A stretch of 64,000 nt of DNA from Rhizobium sp. ICMP 5592 (GTDB lineage: Bacteria > Pseudomonadota > Alphaproteobacteria > Rhizobiales > Rhizobiaceae), in the NCBI RefSeq assembly GCF_009498525.1, contig NZ_QSNT01000001.1, positions 797,032-861,031 of the forward strand, read 5' to 3'. Below, one piece after another: positions 17,015-26,605 of the stretch. Position 1 is the first letter of the stretch; every line of letters begins with the position of its first letter. Under the pieces are notes generated by a model that saw only the letters and a list, made by a program, of their open reading frames with translations, was not told where the DNA came from and searched no databases. Made by a program: the position numbers and the translations under genes.

Positions 17015-17866
17015 ATGATCGACAAGAACGCTGTTTGGCTCATCACCGGATGCTCGCGTGGACTTGGCCGTGCCTTGGCCGAAACGGTTCTTCAGGACGG
17101 ATACCGCGCTGTGATTACCGCCCGCCGCAAGGCCGACGTCGCGGATATCGTCGACCGCTACGCGGATACCGCATTGGCGCTTGAACTGGATGTGACCCAA
17201 AAGAACCATATAGACGCGACTATCGCGATGGCGACCAGCCATTTCGGCAGTGTGGACGTACTGGTCAACAACGCCGGTTACGGCTACCTCGCTGCGATCG
17301 AAGAAGGAGATGACGAGGATGTTCGAACCCTGTTCGAAACGGATCTTTTTGGTCCGCTGAACCTGATAAAGGCCGTTCTTCCGGGAATGCGGGCGCGTCG
17401 TAAGGGGCACATCGTCAACATCACATCGATTGGCGGTCTCCTAACCTACCCGGCGGTTGGCTACTACCACATGGTAAAGTTTGGTTTGGAAGCCCTGTCG
17501 GACACTCTTGCGAAAGAAGTGGCATCGTTTCAAATCGGCGTTACTGCGGTTGCGCCAGGTGCCTTCCGGACGGACTTTCGTGGACCAGACTCCATGAAGC
17601 AATCTGCCACGATTATCGATGACTATGCCGAAACGGTCAGGAAGGTCCGCGCCGGCACCGTGGCTGGTCACCGCAAACAGATTGGCGATCCAGTCCTTGG
17701 GGCTCGCGCAATCGTCGAAGCGGTTGAAGCGGCTAGTCCCCCTGTTCATTTGCTTATCGGCGGTGACGCCCTGGATCAATTCCGGGCGAGGCTAGATGGC
17801 TACCGCCGCGAAACGGATGCGTGGGAGAACGTGACGCGTAGCACCGACCTCCATGATCCCTCCTGA
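17015..17866 (+). CDS. SDR-family oxidoreductase
   Basis: A 283-residue short-chain dehydrogenase with TGCSRGLG at 11-18, the NNAG motif at about 85-88, catalytic Ser138, Tyr151 and Lys155, and the PGAFRTDF motif after strand 6. It belongs to the longer SDR group with a TGCSxGxG start, often annotated as oxidoreductase or short-chain dehydrogenase of unknown substrate. It is divergent from the LysR gene at 16025-16930. Beyond its stop the sequence decays into remnants, so it is the last intact gene on this side. Confidence 0.88.
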   Translation: MIDKNAVWLITGCSRGLGRALAETVLQDGYRAVITARRKADVADIVDRYADTALALELDVTQKNHIDATIAMATSHFGSVDVLVNNAGYGYLAAIEEGDDEDVRTLFETDLFGPLNLIKAVLPGMRARRKGHIVNITSIGGLLTYPAVGYYHMVKFGLEALSDTLAKEVASFQIGVTAVAPGAFRTDFRGPDSMKQSATIIDDYAETVRKVRAGTVAGHRKQIGDPVLGARAIVEAVEAASPPVHLLIGGDALDQFRARLDGYRRETDAWENVTRSTDLHDPS

Positions 17867-18187
17867 AGACGGCACTCCATTCCGACAGCCCAGTCGCGCG
17901 GCTTGTGGGGGCATGGGCAGAGGGAGGCTGACCATGGGCGCGCGTGTGTCTGGATTTTGCGGTGCGTTTGATTGGTGTGGGCTACGCCCCGCCAGTTTCC
18001 CAACTCGGCCCTGGTGCGACGGGCAAACCATCCTTGAAATACATATTGCCTACCGCGCGGCAACGGTGGTCGTGTTCCAGTACACTTCCAGCCATTGATC
18101 GAAGGTGCGAGTGAGCGGATAAGCCCGCAGGAGAACGTACTTTGTAGGCTAGGATCGTTTGTAAAAAGCAATATGTTGACTGCGAGG

Positions 18188-18334
18188 TTAGGAGGCTCGT
18201 TGCTTACGGCCTGACGGAAGACCTGGAGGTTTCGTGTCCTCTGGGTCAAGTTCCGCGAACGGTTCAGAAACATTCGCAGACAAGACTTTAGCAAGGGCTT
18301 CTAAGGTGGCTACGGTGACGTTTTCTCCGCCTCG
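18188..18334 (-). pseudogene. XRE-type helix-turn-helix regulator, C-terminal remnant
   Basis: The minus strand reads RGGENVTVATLEALAKVLS, which matches the last helices of a Cro/C1-type domain (usually ER-G-x-x-N-x-(T/S)-x-x-TLxxLAxAL). The first half of the domain is absent: upstream residues do not fit any HTH. It is a short remnant only. Confidence 0.45.
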
Positions 18335-18829
18335 AACGCTAGCCGCCCCTGTGACAGGCCTTTGGCGACCCGAAGGCGCCTTAGATTCCAACCGATGGTC
18401 TGTCGCAGGTTCATTTTGCAACAAATGCATATTAACGGCGCGACAATCGACGGGCTGATAGTCCCTAATTAATTGAGATGCTCTGCAAGTGCGGGATTTT
18501 TCGAAGGATGCGGCGTGGAATTGCTCACTCTGATCTACTTTGCTGATCTATTTTGTGGCCCCAGCCAAAGAGTTGCCCGGTTGGCAGGACGGCGGCGGAG
18601 GGGTGTATCGTTAGTTATGAAGCATCGCGGCTGCACGGCATGAACCTTTTAAATTCGGGATGTCATCATGCATGATCGAGTCGCGAAAGCTTTGGCCGGA
18701 CATCCGCAACGGTAATCCGTCCGGGGTATGGGTGCGGCTCCAGACACTCCCTCGATCCACCCGATTGATCGCCATGTCGCCCAAACGATTTCTCGGCAAG
18801 CCCTTGAATGGTCTGAAGGACTGGGAAAG

Positions 18830-18945
18830 CTGACCGTCATCAACACCCGTAAGGCTCCGACTTATGGCATCGCCTGAAGGCCGAAGGCAAATGCCCTGGG
18901 GCCCTCATGCACCGGCGGGTCAAATATCTGAACAATGTCATCTCA
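18830..18945 (+). pseudogene. IS6-family transposase fragment
   Basis: In shifting frames the plus strand gives VINTRKAPTYG, then LKAEGKCP-like text, then HRRVKYLNNV. These follow the order found in the IS6/IS26-type DDE transposase between the second Asp and the Glu region (T-D-K-A-x-x-Y, RQ-V-KYLNN). The reading frame is broken and both ends are missing, so this is dead DNA. Confidence 0.6.
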
Positions 18946-19200
18946 CCACGAACGACCAGCTCGTCCTTCAGCCGGTGCAGCGTCAGGTGTGATGTTTGTT
19001 CGATTCGCTCGACGGTGAAAGCAACACACGGTTCCAAGATGCGCCGGCGAAGGCCGCCTATCTTGCCGGGTGACACACTGTCGGTCGTACGATGTCGTTG
19101 CGACCACTTCACGACGGACGAGACGGCGATGTTAAACAATATCCAACCTGCGCACGCGCGATACGCAACGCGACAGAAAAGCCGAATTCCATCCTGGCTG
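18946..19200 (-). pseudogene. IS630-family transposase fragment (N-terminal part)
   Basis: The minus strand reads NIAVSSVVKWSQRHR, GGLRRRILEP and VERIEQTSHLTLHRLKDEL, which is the N-terminal helix-turn-helix and linker of an IS630/Tc1-mariner-type transposase. The catalytic DDE part is absent: it is cut off exactly where the IS6-type fragment begins (about 18946), so one element interrupted or recombined with the other. Confidence 0.65.
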
Positions 19201-19456
19201 CGCTCGCTTTAGCGCATGCACGCCCCAGTTTCGGAAGGCCAGTAACCAACCGAAGGCGCTAATGGCATTTCAAAAATGCTCTGGAAAGAGGATCCGATTT
19301 TCACTGGAGAACGACAGGATGAACACCGAAACGGCCGTCCTGGTTCAGCAATCGGCAATTTCAAGAGCCGTCTCCTCAAGATTAATTCATTTCCAAGTGA
19401 ACGCCTTGTTTTCCAATAGTCGCCACTCCCATCAACAGCAAAAGGGTTTGATACAT

Positions 19457-20134
19457 ATGAGAATAAACCGATACAGCAGTCTTTCCGCACTCATTGCCAT
19501 GGGGATGCTTATTGCAACCGCAGGCTACTCCCATGCACAGTCGGCGGCGCCGGCTATCGAGGCCAAAGCACCGGCAGGGGTCTACAAGCTGGATGAGACA
19601 CACGCGGCTCTGCTGTGGTCAGTGAAGCATAACAAGATCTCCAATTACACGGTTCGCTTCAACAAGCTCGAGGCCACGTTGAAGCTGGATCCTGCCAAGA
19701 TCGAGGACTCCTCCATCGAAGCGAGCATCGATGCGACTTCCGTCGTGACTGGCTATCCGGCCGACTACAAGGCCACCCATGCTTCCTCGCCCTATCAGAC
19801 CTGGGATGAGGAAATCAGCCGCGATCCGAAAATGCTGAACAGCAACGCCCATCCGAAGATTACTTTCAAATCGACGAAGGTCACTTCCACCGGCCCGACG
19901 ACGGCCGACGTTACGGGCGATCTGACCTTTCTCGGCGTCACCAAGCCCGTGACCCTGAAAGCCACGTTCAACGGCGAAATTGACAGCCATCCGTTCGCGG
20001 GCGTGCCCGCCGTCGGCTTTGCGGCTGAAGGCAGCTTCAACCGCACCGAATTCGGCCAGCCGGCAGGTTTCGTCGGTCCTGACGTAACGATCCGTTTCGA
20101 TGGCGAATTCATACAGGACACGTCGGCCAAGTAA
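19457..20134 (+). CDS. YceI-family periplasmic lipocalin-like protein
   Basis: A 225-residue YceI protein. Residues 1-28 form a signal peptide (basic start, LIAMGMLIATAG core, cleavage near SHA-QS). The mature part shows YKLDETHAALLWSVKHNKISNYTVRF, HPKITFKSTKV, VTGDLTFLGVTKPVTLKATF and FNRTEFGQP, the family's eight-stranded barrel that binds polyisoprenoid lipids. The start at 19457 gives the signal peptide; the frame extends upstream without similarity. It is followed by a hairpin and a b561-YceI fusion gene, as is common in alphaproteobacteria. Confidence 0.92.
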   Translation: MRINRYSSLSALIAMGMLIATAGYSHAQSAAPAIEAKAPAGVYKLDETHAALLWSVKHNKISNYTVRFNKLEATLKLDPAKIEDSSIEASIDATSVVTGYPADYKATHASSPYQTWDEEISRDPKMLNSNAHPKITFKSTKVTSTGPTTADVTGDLTFLGVTKPVTLKATFNGEIDSHPFAGVPAVGFAAEGSFNRTEFGQPAGFVGPDVTIRFDGEFIQDTSAK

Positions 20135-20158
20135 GCCGCCGAATGCACTAAGTCCGCT

Positions 20159-20186
20159 GACTGCGATGCGGTTTCGCATCGCAGTC
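20159..20186 (+). terminator. Hairpin between YceI and b561-YceI genes
   Basis: A perfect 12-bp stem (GACTGCGATGCG and its complement) with a GTTT loop, 24 bp after the YceI stop. No T run follows, so it may act as a partial terminator or as an mRNA 3'-end stabiliser that lowers expression of the following gene. Confidence 0.5.
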
Positions 20187-20279
20187 GGTCATTGATCGAT
20201 GTTCCGATTTTCAAAATGTTTCCCATTTGCCCGTTATTGAGCCCTTGAAGCCGGCGGGTCCTGTCTTGATAGGGTGGTA

Positions 20280-21611
20280 ATGAATATTCATTCCAGCGCG
20301 CCGGTTCGTCCGGCTCTCAAAACCAGCAAGCGCTATAGCGCGATCGCCATTGTCCTCCATTGGGCAACTGCGCTTTTGGTGATCTCCATGATCCCGATGG
20401 GCTGGTGGATGGTCAGGGCGATCAACAAGCCCGACACGCAGCAGCTCGCCTATCAATTGTTTCAGGTGCATAAGTCTATAGGTTTCGCCATTCTCGCGCT
20501 GACCTTGCTCCGGATTGTCTGGCGTCTCACGCATCCAGTCCCGGCGCTGCCCGCCGACATGAAAGGATGGGAACGCGTTCTCGCCCGCGCTACGCATGTT
20601 GCTTTCTATGGCCTATTGCTTGCCATTCCACTGACCGGCTGGGTCTATATCTCGGCCGGCTGGGCCGTCAGCACAGATCGCCCCCTGATGGTCGCGACCT
20701 CATGGTTCGGCCTGTTCACCATTCCCGATCTGCCAGGCCTCGAAAGCATGCGGTCGCTCGCCTTCGGCGCCATGGGCGCCCATGCCTATATGGCTTATGG
20801 CGGCGCCGTGCTCATCGGTCTGCATGTGGCCGCGGCGCTTAAGCACCATGTCATCGACCGCGATGGGGTTCTCGCCCAGATGCTCCCCTTCCTGCGCGGC
20901 AAAGGGCATGAGGACCACCATGCGCCCACGGGGAAAGCCCTGTTGCCTCGCGGCGCCGGTGTTGCCTTCGTCCTACTGATCGGCCTCGTCGGCTGTTGGC
21001 TGCATCTGCCCGGCCTGCGCGCCGAGCCGGTACCGGTGGCGGCCGAAGCAGCCACTCCCGCGGCAATTCCGGTTTCCGCCGCCGCGCCCGCTTCTGTGGC
21101 CGCAGACATCAACGCTACAGCCTGGACCATCGACAAGGCCGCCTCGGGCATCACGTTCAGCGGCAGCCATGCCGGCAAGCCGTTCAATGGGCGCTTTGAC
21201 GAGTGGACCGGCGACATTCGCTTCGACCCCGCTGATCTGCCCGGCTCGAAAGCCGTTATCGTCGTCAATACCATCTCCGCAAAGACCGGCGACGCCACGC
21301 AGGAGAGTTCCCTGAAAAACGGGGAATGGTTCAACGCGACACGTTTCCCCGAGGCCCGCTTCGAGACCACAAGCTTCAAATCGCTCGGCGGAGACCGCTA
21401 TGAAGCGGCAGGCAGTCTGACCATCAAAAAGACGACTGTTCCCGTTACGCTCCCATTCACCTACACATTGCAGGGCAACAAGGCAGAGGTGGAAGGCAGT
21501 GTGGAGCTCGATCGCGCCGCCCTGGATCTCGGTATGTTCTCTGATCCGGCAGCGGAATGGGTTTCCAAGGTCATCGAGGTCAAGATCGCCGTTACCGCGA
21601 CGAGAAAATAA
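20280..21611 (+). CDS. Cytochrome b561 - YceI fusion protein
   Basis: A 443-residue two-domain protein. Residues 15-235 are a bacterial cytochrome b561 with four main membrane helices and heme-type histidines (for example His27 in VLHWAT, His64 in VHKSIGF, His106, and one in GLHVAAALKHH). A short helix and Ala/Pro/Val-rich linker lead to a C-terminal YceI domain (about 275-443: WTIDKAASGITFSGSHAGKPFNGRF and LTIKKTTVPVTLPFTY). It likely passes electrons across the membrane in connection with a lipophilic quinone-like ligand held by YceI; that is inference from the domains. ATG 20280 follows AGGGTGG. Confidence 0.9.
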   Translation: MNIHSSAPVRPALKTSKRYSAIAIVLHWATALLVISMIPMGWWMVRAINKPDTQQLAYQLFQVHKSIGFAILALTLLRIVWRLTHPVPALPADMKGWERVLARATHVAFYGLLLAIPLTGWVYISAGWAVSTDRPLMVATSWFGLFTIPDLPGLESMRSLAFGAMGAHAYMAYGGAVLIGLHVAAALKHHVIDRDGVLAQMLPFLRGKGHEDHHAPTGKALLPRGAGVAFVLLIGLVGCWLHLPGLRAEPVPVAAEAATPAAIPVSAAAPASVAADINATAWTIDKAASGITFSGSHAGKPFNGRFDEWTGDIRFDPADLPGSKAVIVVNTISAKTGDATQESSLKNGEWFNATRFPEARFETTSFKSLGGDRYEAAGSLTIKKTTVPVTLPFTYTLQGNKAEVEGSVELDRAALDLGMFSDPAAEWVSKVIEVKIAVTATRK

Positions 21612-22175
21612 TTGACGCGCCATTGAGAATTGCCTCCAGAATGGACTGGATATCATTCCCTACCGTGTTGGGCAGGAGATAGAGATTCCCACGGTCATGT
21701 ATGCTCACCAGTGGTGGCCGTCGGTGCTTCAGATTGTCACCCTGGGCTCCGAGCTAACGAAGGCGACGCCGGTTCACGTCCTGTCAAGAGCAAGGTTTGC
21801 ACCTTGGGTTGGAAAGTCGCAGCAACGCCGGGATCGGAAGTTCGAATATCGGAGAACGGATCTTAAAATTTTTGAAAATGATAGCCATATTTTTCTTGAA
21901 CTTCTCAATTAAGACTGGAAGTTATATTTTTTGATAAAAGATATATTGCAACTTTATTTAAATGGAATGCATCAAGACATTGGATCTGTACAGTCGATCT
22001 TACTATCTGGATGCCTAAAAGATTCCATATCGGCAACCGTCGCTAGTCGGGCACTTAGCGCAGGTTATCCATGTCGGCGGTTCTCCCATTAAGTGCCTAA
22101 TCTCACTTCAAACGCCGCGCCATCTTATTGAAATTATTTCATAAAGAATCTTGCGATTAACTGCGAAACGACACC
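21612..22175. other. Intergenic region, AT-rich core
   Basis: A 564-bp gap between the convergent b561-YceI gene and the oxidase cluster. The part 21860-22010 is strikingly AT-rich compared with its surroundings. I see no gene, and no convincing terminator or tRNA; a GTTCGAAT at about 21840 lacks paired arms. Confidence 0.5.
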
Positions 22176-22508
22176 TTACGGACCAGCACCAAAAAAGGCC
22201 AGGCGAGTGAGGACTGTGTAGTGTGATTCCGACACCATCAGAGCGACGAAGACAAGCACGAGAACGGGGGGAAACAGGATAGCGTAGATCAACGCCAGCC
22301 GTTCCCAGGCCATGTGCATAAAAATCGCAACGATCAGCCCCGCCTTCAGGATCATGAAGAGGAGGATCAGAGACCATCTGAAATAGCTCTGGATGCCCAG
22401 GTAGTCGACGAGGTAGGAGAAGGTGCTGAGGACGAAAAGCAGTCCCCAAACCACCATGTAAAGTCTTATCGGATGCTGTTGTCCGGAATGCGCCTGCGTC
22501 TGTGCCAT
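22176..22508 (-). CDS. Cytochrome c oxidase subunit IV (prokaryotic COX4/CyoD-like)
   Basis: A 110-residue membrane protein with three hydrophobic helices: LYMVVWGLLFVLSTFSYLV, FRWSLILLFMILKAGLIVAIFMHM and LIYAILFPPVLVLVFVALM. The K-A-x-L-V-x-x-F-M-H-(M/L) motif is typical of bacterial subunit IV. The ATG at 22508 follows GAGGAT; an earlier in-frame start lies inside the upstream subunit III gene. It is the last gene of the oxidase operon, and probably stabilises the complex rather than acting in catalysis. Confidence 0.85.
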   Translation of the reverse strand: MAQTQAHSGQQHPIRLYMVVWGLLFVLSTFSYLVDYLGIQSYFRWSLILLFMILKAGLIVAIFMHMAWERLALIYAILFPPVLVLVFVALMVSESHYTVLTRLAFFGAGP

Positions 22509-22518
22509 AATGTCATCC

Positions 22519-23244
22519 TCACCACAGATAGAAGAATGCAAAGATGAAGACCCAGACCAGATCCACGAAGTGCCAGTAAAGCCCGGTTATCTCGACGATC
22601 TCGTAGTGACCCTTCCGGCTGGTGAAAAATCCTCGCTTTTCCTTGTCAAAGTCTCCCCGCCACACCTTGCGGGCCATGATCAGGAGAAACAGGACTCCGA
22701 TCGAAACATGGGTGCCGTGAAAGCCCGTGATCATGAAAAAGGACGAACCGAACTGCGCTGCACCCCATGGGTTCTCCCAGGGACGGACGCCTTCGCGGAT
22801 GAGTTTGGTCCATTCGAATGCCTGCATTCCGACAAATGTCGCGCCAAGGGCTGCCGTCGCTAACATCAGTGCGGCAGTCTTGCGGCGATCGTGGCGGTAT
22901 CCGAAGTTGACGGCCATGGCCATCGTGCCGCTGCTGCTGATGAGGACGAAAGTCATGATGGCGATCAGGATCAGCGGGATTGTCTTGCCTGCGATCGTCA
23001 GGGCGAAAACCTCGCTCGGATTGGGCCAGGCTACGGTGGTCGACATGCGCGCCGTCATATAGGCCAGCAGAAAGCACCCGAAAACGAAGGTGTCGCTCAG
23101 GAGGAAGATCCACATCATCGCCTTGCCCCAGGAGACGTTCTTGAACGCCCGCTGATCCGACGACAGATCGGCGGCAAGGCCGCGTAGTCCCACAGGCCGC
23201 AGATGCGGATCACTGACCGGTCTTTCCATGGATTCGGTCATCAT
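22519..23244 (-). CDS. Cytochrome c oxidase subunit III (second copy)
   Basis: A 241-residue subunit III with seven predicted helices. Typical features: FGCFLLAYMTAR, the ITGFHGTHVSIGV motif near residue 175 and the C-terminal YWHFVDLVWVFIFAFFYLW. This is the closer match to canonical CtaE/CoxC of the two subunit III genes. It starts 9 bp after the end of the first subunit III gene, in the same operon. Subunit III does not hold metal but helps proton uptake and stability of subunit I. Confidence 0.88.
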   Translation of the reverse strand: MMTESMERPVSDPHLRPVGLRGLAADLSSDQRAFKNVSWGKAMMWIFLLSDTFVFGCFLLAYMTARMSTTVAWPNPSEVFALTIAGKTIPLILIAIMTFVLISSSGTMAMAVNFGYRHDRRKTAALMLATAALGATFVGMQAFEWTKLIREGVRPWENPWGAAQFGSSFFMITGFHGTHVSIGVLFLLIMARKVWRGDFDKEKRGFFTSRKGHYEIVEITGLYWHFVDLVWVFIFAFFYLW

Positions 23245-23253
23245 CGAAACTCC

Positions 23254-23958
23254 TCAGGTGACCAATTGACGGCAGAGATCGACGAAACTATTGGCCCAGC
23301 CGGCAAAGAGCGCAAAAAGGATCAGCCAGACAACGAGCATGAAATGCCAATATATGGCGCATAGATCCACGCTCAGGCGGATTCTCGTCAGCGCAGGGCT
23401 GGTCCGGGCACGGATTGTCGTCCGTCCAAGCACGAAAAGCCCGCCTAGAATGTGCAGGCCATGTAAACCGGTGATCATGTAGAAGAAGCTGTTTGATGGG
23501 TTGTCGGCGAGCAGATAGCCTGCCGACACCAGTTGCCGCCACGCCAAAACTTGCCCAGTGAGAAAGAGAACGGCCAGTACGAACGCCACTGCAAGAGCTG
23601 AGTTCAGCATTTCGCCGTGATCAAGACGGGCCTCGGTTTTCGCCCACTGCAGTGCCATGCTGCTGGCGGCCAGCGCGGCTGTATTCACCCATAGCAGCAG
23701 CGGGATCGGGATCCCCCACCAGTCGGCGCCGCCCATACGGCTGAGATAGGCGCTGATGAGGAGCGTGAACAAGGCGCCGACGACGGCCAGAAAAATGCCG
23801 AGCCCGAGTTTCGCTATTGTCACCGATGATCCCTGCATCTCCGGTGCGTCGTCTGCCAGACCTACCTCCAGCCAGGGTTTCGAGGTTAGCCGCTGGCGCG
23901 CCATCCACCAGGCAATGATGCCGGCGATCCCGGCCATGAAAATGAGAATAGCGCTCAT
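23254..23958 (-). CDS. Cytochrome c oxidase subunit III family protein (first copy)
   Basis: A 234-residue, seven-helix member of the subunit III family, with the motif ITGLHGLHILGGLFVLGR and the C-terminal IYWHFMLVVWLILFALF. It differs strongly from the neighbouring subunit III and has a unique first segment with a short cytoplasmic loop (WLEVGLADDAPEMQGSS). Its start overlaps the stop of subunit I by 4 bp. Two adjacent, diverged subunit III genes occur in some alphaproteobacterial oxidase clusters; which one joins the complex, or whether both do, is not known from sequence. Confidence 0.82.
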   Translation of the reverse strand: MSAILIFMAGIAGIIAWWMARQRLTSKPWLEVGLADDAPEMQGSSVTIAKLGLGIFLAVVGALFTLLISAYLSRMGGADWWGIPIPLLLWVNTAALAASSMALQWAKTEARLDHGEMLNSALAVAFVLAVLFLTGQVLAWRQLVSAGYLLADNPSNSFFYMITGLHGLHILGGLFVLGRTTIRARTSPALTRIRLSVDLCAIYWHFMLVVWLILFALFAGWANSFVDLCRQLVT

Positions 23959-25733
23959 GACGATGCTCTTTCAGACAACTCGCCCGACGCCGGTTGGTTC
24001 TGCGGGATGAAGTCCTGGTCCGCTCCGGGAACGCTGTAATCATACGGCCACCGGTAGACGATCGGCAGCTCCTTGCCCCAATTTCCGTGAACTGGCGGCG
24101 TTTGTGGCGTTTGCCATTCCAATGTCGTTGCCCGCCATGGGTTGCCGCCGGCTTGCTTGCCCCAGCGAAGGCTCCAGGCGAGATTAAACAGGAACAGAAT
24201 TTGAGCGGCGCCGACGATCAGCGCGGCGACGGTAATGAACATGTTCAACGTATGCGCCGACGGCGGAATGAAAGCAGTTTCTCCCAGCTCGTAATAGCGA
24301 CGAGGCACGCCCATCAGGCCCAGATAGTGCATCGGGAAGAAGATCGCATAGGCGCCGAGAAAGGTAATCCAGAAGTGGATATGACCCATCACCGCGTTCA
24401 GCATGCGACCCGTGACTTTCGGATACCAATGGTGGATTGCGCCGAAGACCACCATGATCGGCGCAACCCCCATCACCATATGGAAATGGGCAACGACGAA
24501 CATGGTATCCGAAAGCGGTACGTCGACAACGACATTGCCGAGAAAGAGACCGGTCAATCCGCCATTGATGAATGTGACGATGAAGGCCAGGGCAAACAGC
24601 ATCGGCAACGTCAGATGGATATCGCCGCGCCAGAGCGTCAGCACCCAATTATAGACCTTGATCGCTGTTGGGATGGCGATGATCAGCGTCGTGGTCGCGA
24701 AAAAGAACCCGAAGTTCGGATTCATGCCGCTCACATACATATGATGCGCCCATACGACGAAGCTCAGTGCTGCGATGATGACGATCGCCCAGACCATCAT
24801 CCGGTAGCCGAAGATATTCTTGCGCGCATGCGTGCTGATCAGATCCGAAACGATGCCGAAAGCGGGAAGTGCGACGATATAGACCTCTGGATGGCCGAAG
24901 AACCAGAACAGATGCTGGAACAGGATCGGGCTGCCGCCCCCTTGCTTCAACTGCTCGCCCATCTCGACGATGGCGGGCATGAAGAAACTCGTGCCGAGCA
25001 ACCGGTCGAACAGCATCATGACAGCGGCGACGAACAGTGCCGGAAAGGCGAGCAACGCCATAACGGTCGCGGTGAATATGCCCCATACCGTCAAGGGCAT
25101 TCGCATCAGCGTCATGCCGCGGGTGCGTCCTTGCAGCACCGTGACGACATAGTTCAGCCCACCCATCGTGAAGCCGATAATGAACAGGATCAGCGATGAT
25201 AGCATCAGGATGATGCCCCAATCGCGCCCTCCTGGTGTACCCGACAGAAGAGCCTGTGGCGGATACAGTGTCCAGCCGGCGCCCGTCGGCCCGCCCGGCG
25301 CGAAAAAGCCCGCGACCAACACGATGACCGCGAGCAAATAGAGCCAGTAGCTCAGCATATTCGCGTAAGGGAACACCATATCGCGCGCGCCGAGCATCAG
25401 GGGGATCAAATAGTTGCCGAAGCCGCCGAGAAACAGTGCCGTCAGCAGGTAGATCACCATGATCATGCCGTGCATGGTGATGAATTGATAATAATGTTCC
25501 GCGTCGATGAAGGAAAAATAGCCGGGAAACCCGAGTTGCAGCCGCATTAGCCAGGACAGCACCAGCGCCACCATGCCGATCGAGATGGCAGTGAGCGCAT
25601 ACTGAATGGCGATGATCTTGGCATCCTGGCTGAAGACATACTTGGTCCACCAGCTTTTCGGGTGATAAAGCTCCACATCCTCGACTTCAGCAGGCTGGAT
25701 GACCTGTTCCGTGCCGGATCCGATGTCGACCAT
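23955..25733 (-). CDS. ctaD: Cytochrome c oxidase subunit I (A1-type heme-copper oxidase)
   Basis: A 592-residue catalytic subunit with 12 helices. All ligands are present: His88 and His418 for heme a, His416 for heme a3, His281, His330 and His331 for CuB, and Tyr285 for the His-Tyr cross-link. Glu283 in GHPEVY identifies an A1-type enzyme with a D-channel. Together with a CuA-type subunit II this is a cytochrome c oxidase, not a quinol oxidase. The extended C-terminus ends with PQNQPASGELSERASS. It lies 56 bp after the subunit II gene on the same strand. Confidence 0.95.
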   Translation of the reverse strand: MVDIGSGTEQVIQPAEVEDVELYHPKSWWTKYVFSQDAKIIAIQYALTAISIGMVALVLSWLMRLQLGFPGYFSFIDAEHYYQFITMHGMIMVIYLLTALFLGGFGNYLIPLMLGARDMVFPYANMLSYWLYLLAVIVLVAGFFAPGGPTGAGWTLYPPQALLSGTPGGRDWGIILMLSSLILFIIGFTMGGLNYVVTVLQGRTRGMTLMRMPLTVWGIFTATVMALLAFPALFVAAVMMLFDRLLGTSFFMPAIVEMGEQLKQGGGSPILFQHLFWFFGHPEVYIVALPAFGIVSDLISTHARKNIFGYRMMVWAIVIIAALSFVVWAHHMYVSGMNPNFGFFFATTTLIIAIPTAIKVYNWVLTLWRGDIHLTLPMLFALAFIVTFINGGLTGLFLGNVVVDVPLSDTMFVVAHFHMVMGVAPIMVVFGAIHHWYPKVTGRMLNAVMGHIHFWITFLGAYAIFFPMHYLGLMGVPRRYYELGETAFIPPSAHTLNMFITVAALIVGAAQILFLFNLAWSLRWGKQAGGNPWRATTLEWQTPQTPPVHGNWGKELPIVYRWPYDYSVPGADQDFIPQNQPASGELSERASS

Positions 25734-25789
25734 ATTCCATTCTCCCTATTCCCTGTTATGCAGCCTTCCTCCTCAGGTGCACATGGCAC

Positions 25790-26605
25790 TCATTTGGCTG
25801 CCGACTTTTCTGCCAAGGCCAGCGATTTCGAAAAAGTCGGCTGTTGCTGCAGCCAGGCTTGATAGGCGGTCTCGGTATCGACGATGACGGTACCGCGCAT
25901 CTGCGGATGACCGACACCGCACAATTCCGCACAGAGAACCTCGAACGTCCCTGTCCGCGTCGGCGTGAACCAATAATAGGTGACCGTACCGGGGATCATG
26001 TCCATCTTGGCCCGGAATTCCGGTACATAGAAATCGTGCACGACGTCGATCGAGCGCAGAAGCATTTTGACTGGTTTGTCGGCGGGTAAGTGCAGCTCGC
26101 CGCCCTCGACGATGACGTCATCCAGCCCGGCGGGGTCGCTCTTGTTCAAGCCGAGCGGATTGTCCGGAGTAACATCGCGCGTGTCCGCCCGACCGAGCCG
26201 ACCGTCGGCTCCCGGCAGCCGGAAACTCCATTGCCATTGCTGAGCGACGACTTCGACCTGACTGGCATCGGCCGGGACCGTGACGAACTGTTTCCAAACA
26301 AACAGGCCCGGTGCGAGCATCGCAGCCACGCCGATCGCGGTCCCCCCCGCGAGCCACCATTCCAACCGCTTGTTTTCCGGCTGGTATGCCGCCCGGTTTC
26401 CCGGACGGTGCCGGAAGCGGAGGACGCAATAGGCGATGAACAGCACGACCGCCGTGAAAACAAAGCCCGTGATCCAGAACGTGATGGTAATCGTGTTGTC
26501 GATGTAGCTCCAGTTCGACGCAATCGGCGTCCACCACCATGGACTAAGCAGATGGAACGCGATCGATCCCACCACCAGCAGAACGAGAATCAATACGACA
26601 GCCAT
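25790..26605 (-). CDS. ctaC: Cytochrome c oxidase subunit II (CuA-containing)
   Basis: A 271-residue subunit II. Three hydrophobic segments (residues 1-25, 40-62, 85-105) precede a cupredoxin domain with an intact CuA site: His190 (VVHDFYVPEFR), Cys225, Glu227, Cys229, His233 and Met236 in CAELCGVGHPQM. The aromatic patch QQWQWSF near 122-128, which passes electrons from cytochrome c, is present. The extra N-terminal helix is unusual compared with the common two-helix form. It accepts electrons from a soluble c-type cytochrome such as the one encoded just upstream. Confidence 0.93.
   Translation of the reverse strand: MAVVLILVLLVVGSIAFHLLSPWWWTPIASNWSYIDNTITITFWITGFVFTAVVLFIAYCVLRFRHRPGNRAAYQPENKRLEWWLAGGTAIGVAAMLAPGLFVWKQFVTVPADASQVEVVAQQWQWSFRLPGADGRLGRADTRDVTPDNPLGLNKSDPAGLDDVIVEGGELHLPADKPVKMLLRSIDVVHDFYVPEFRAKMDMIPGTVTYYWFTPTRTGTFEVLCAELCGVGHPQMRGTVIVDTETAYQAWLQQQPTFSKSLALAEKSAAK

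Larger units (their letters stand above)
17867..19456. other. Degenerate region between SDR and YceI genes
   Basis: About 1.6 kb with no intact gene. It holds, in order, a short minus-strand frame (about 18040-18130) that reads like a protein C-terminus ending in TTTVAAR, a XRE-type regulator tail, an unrecognised stretch (18460-18830), an IS6-type transposase piece and an IS630-type transposase piece, then the leader of the YceI gene. Several insertions and deletions must have passed through here. Confidence 0.6.

Noticed and set aside
21830..21860. tRNA-like text around GTTCGAAT
   Set aside because: The flanking bases do not pair as a T-arm, and no acceptor or anticodon arm can be built around it.
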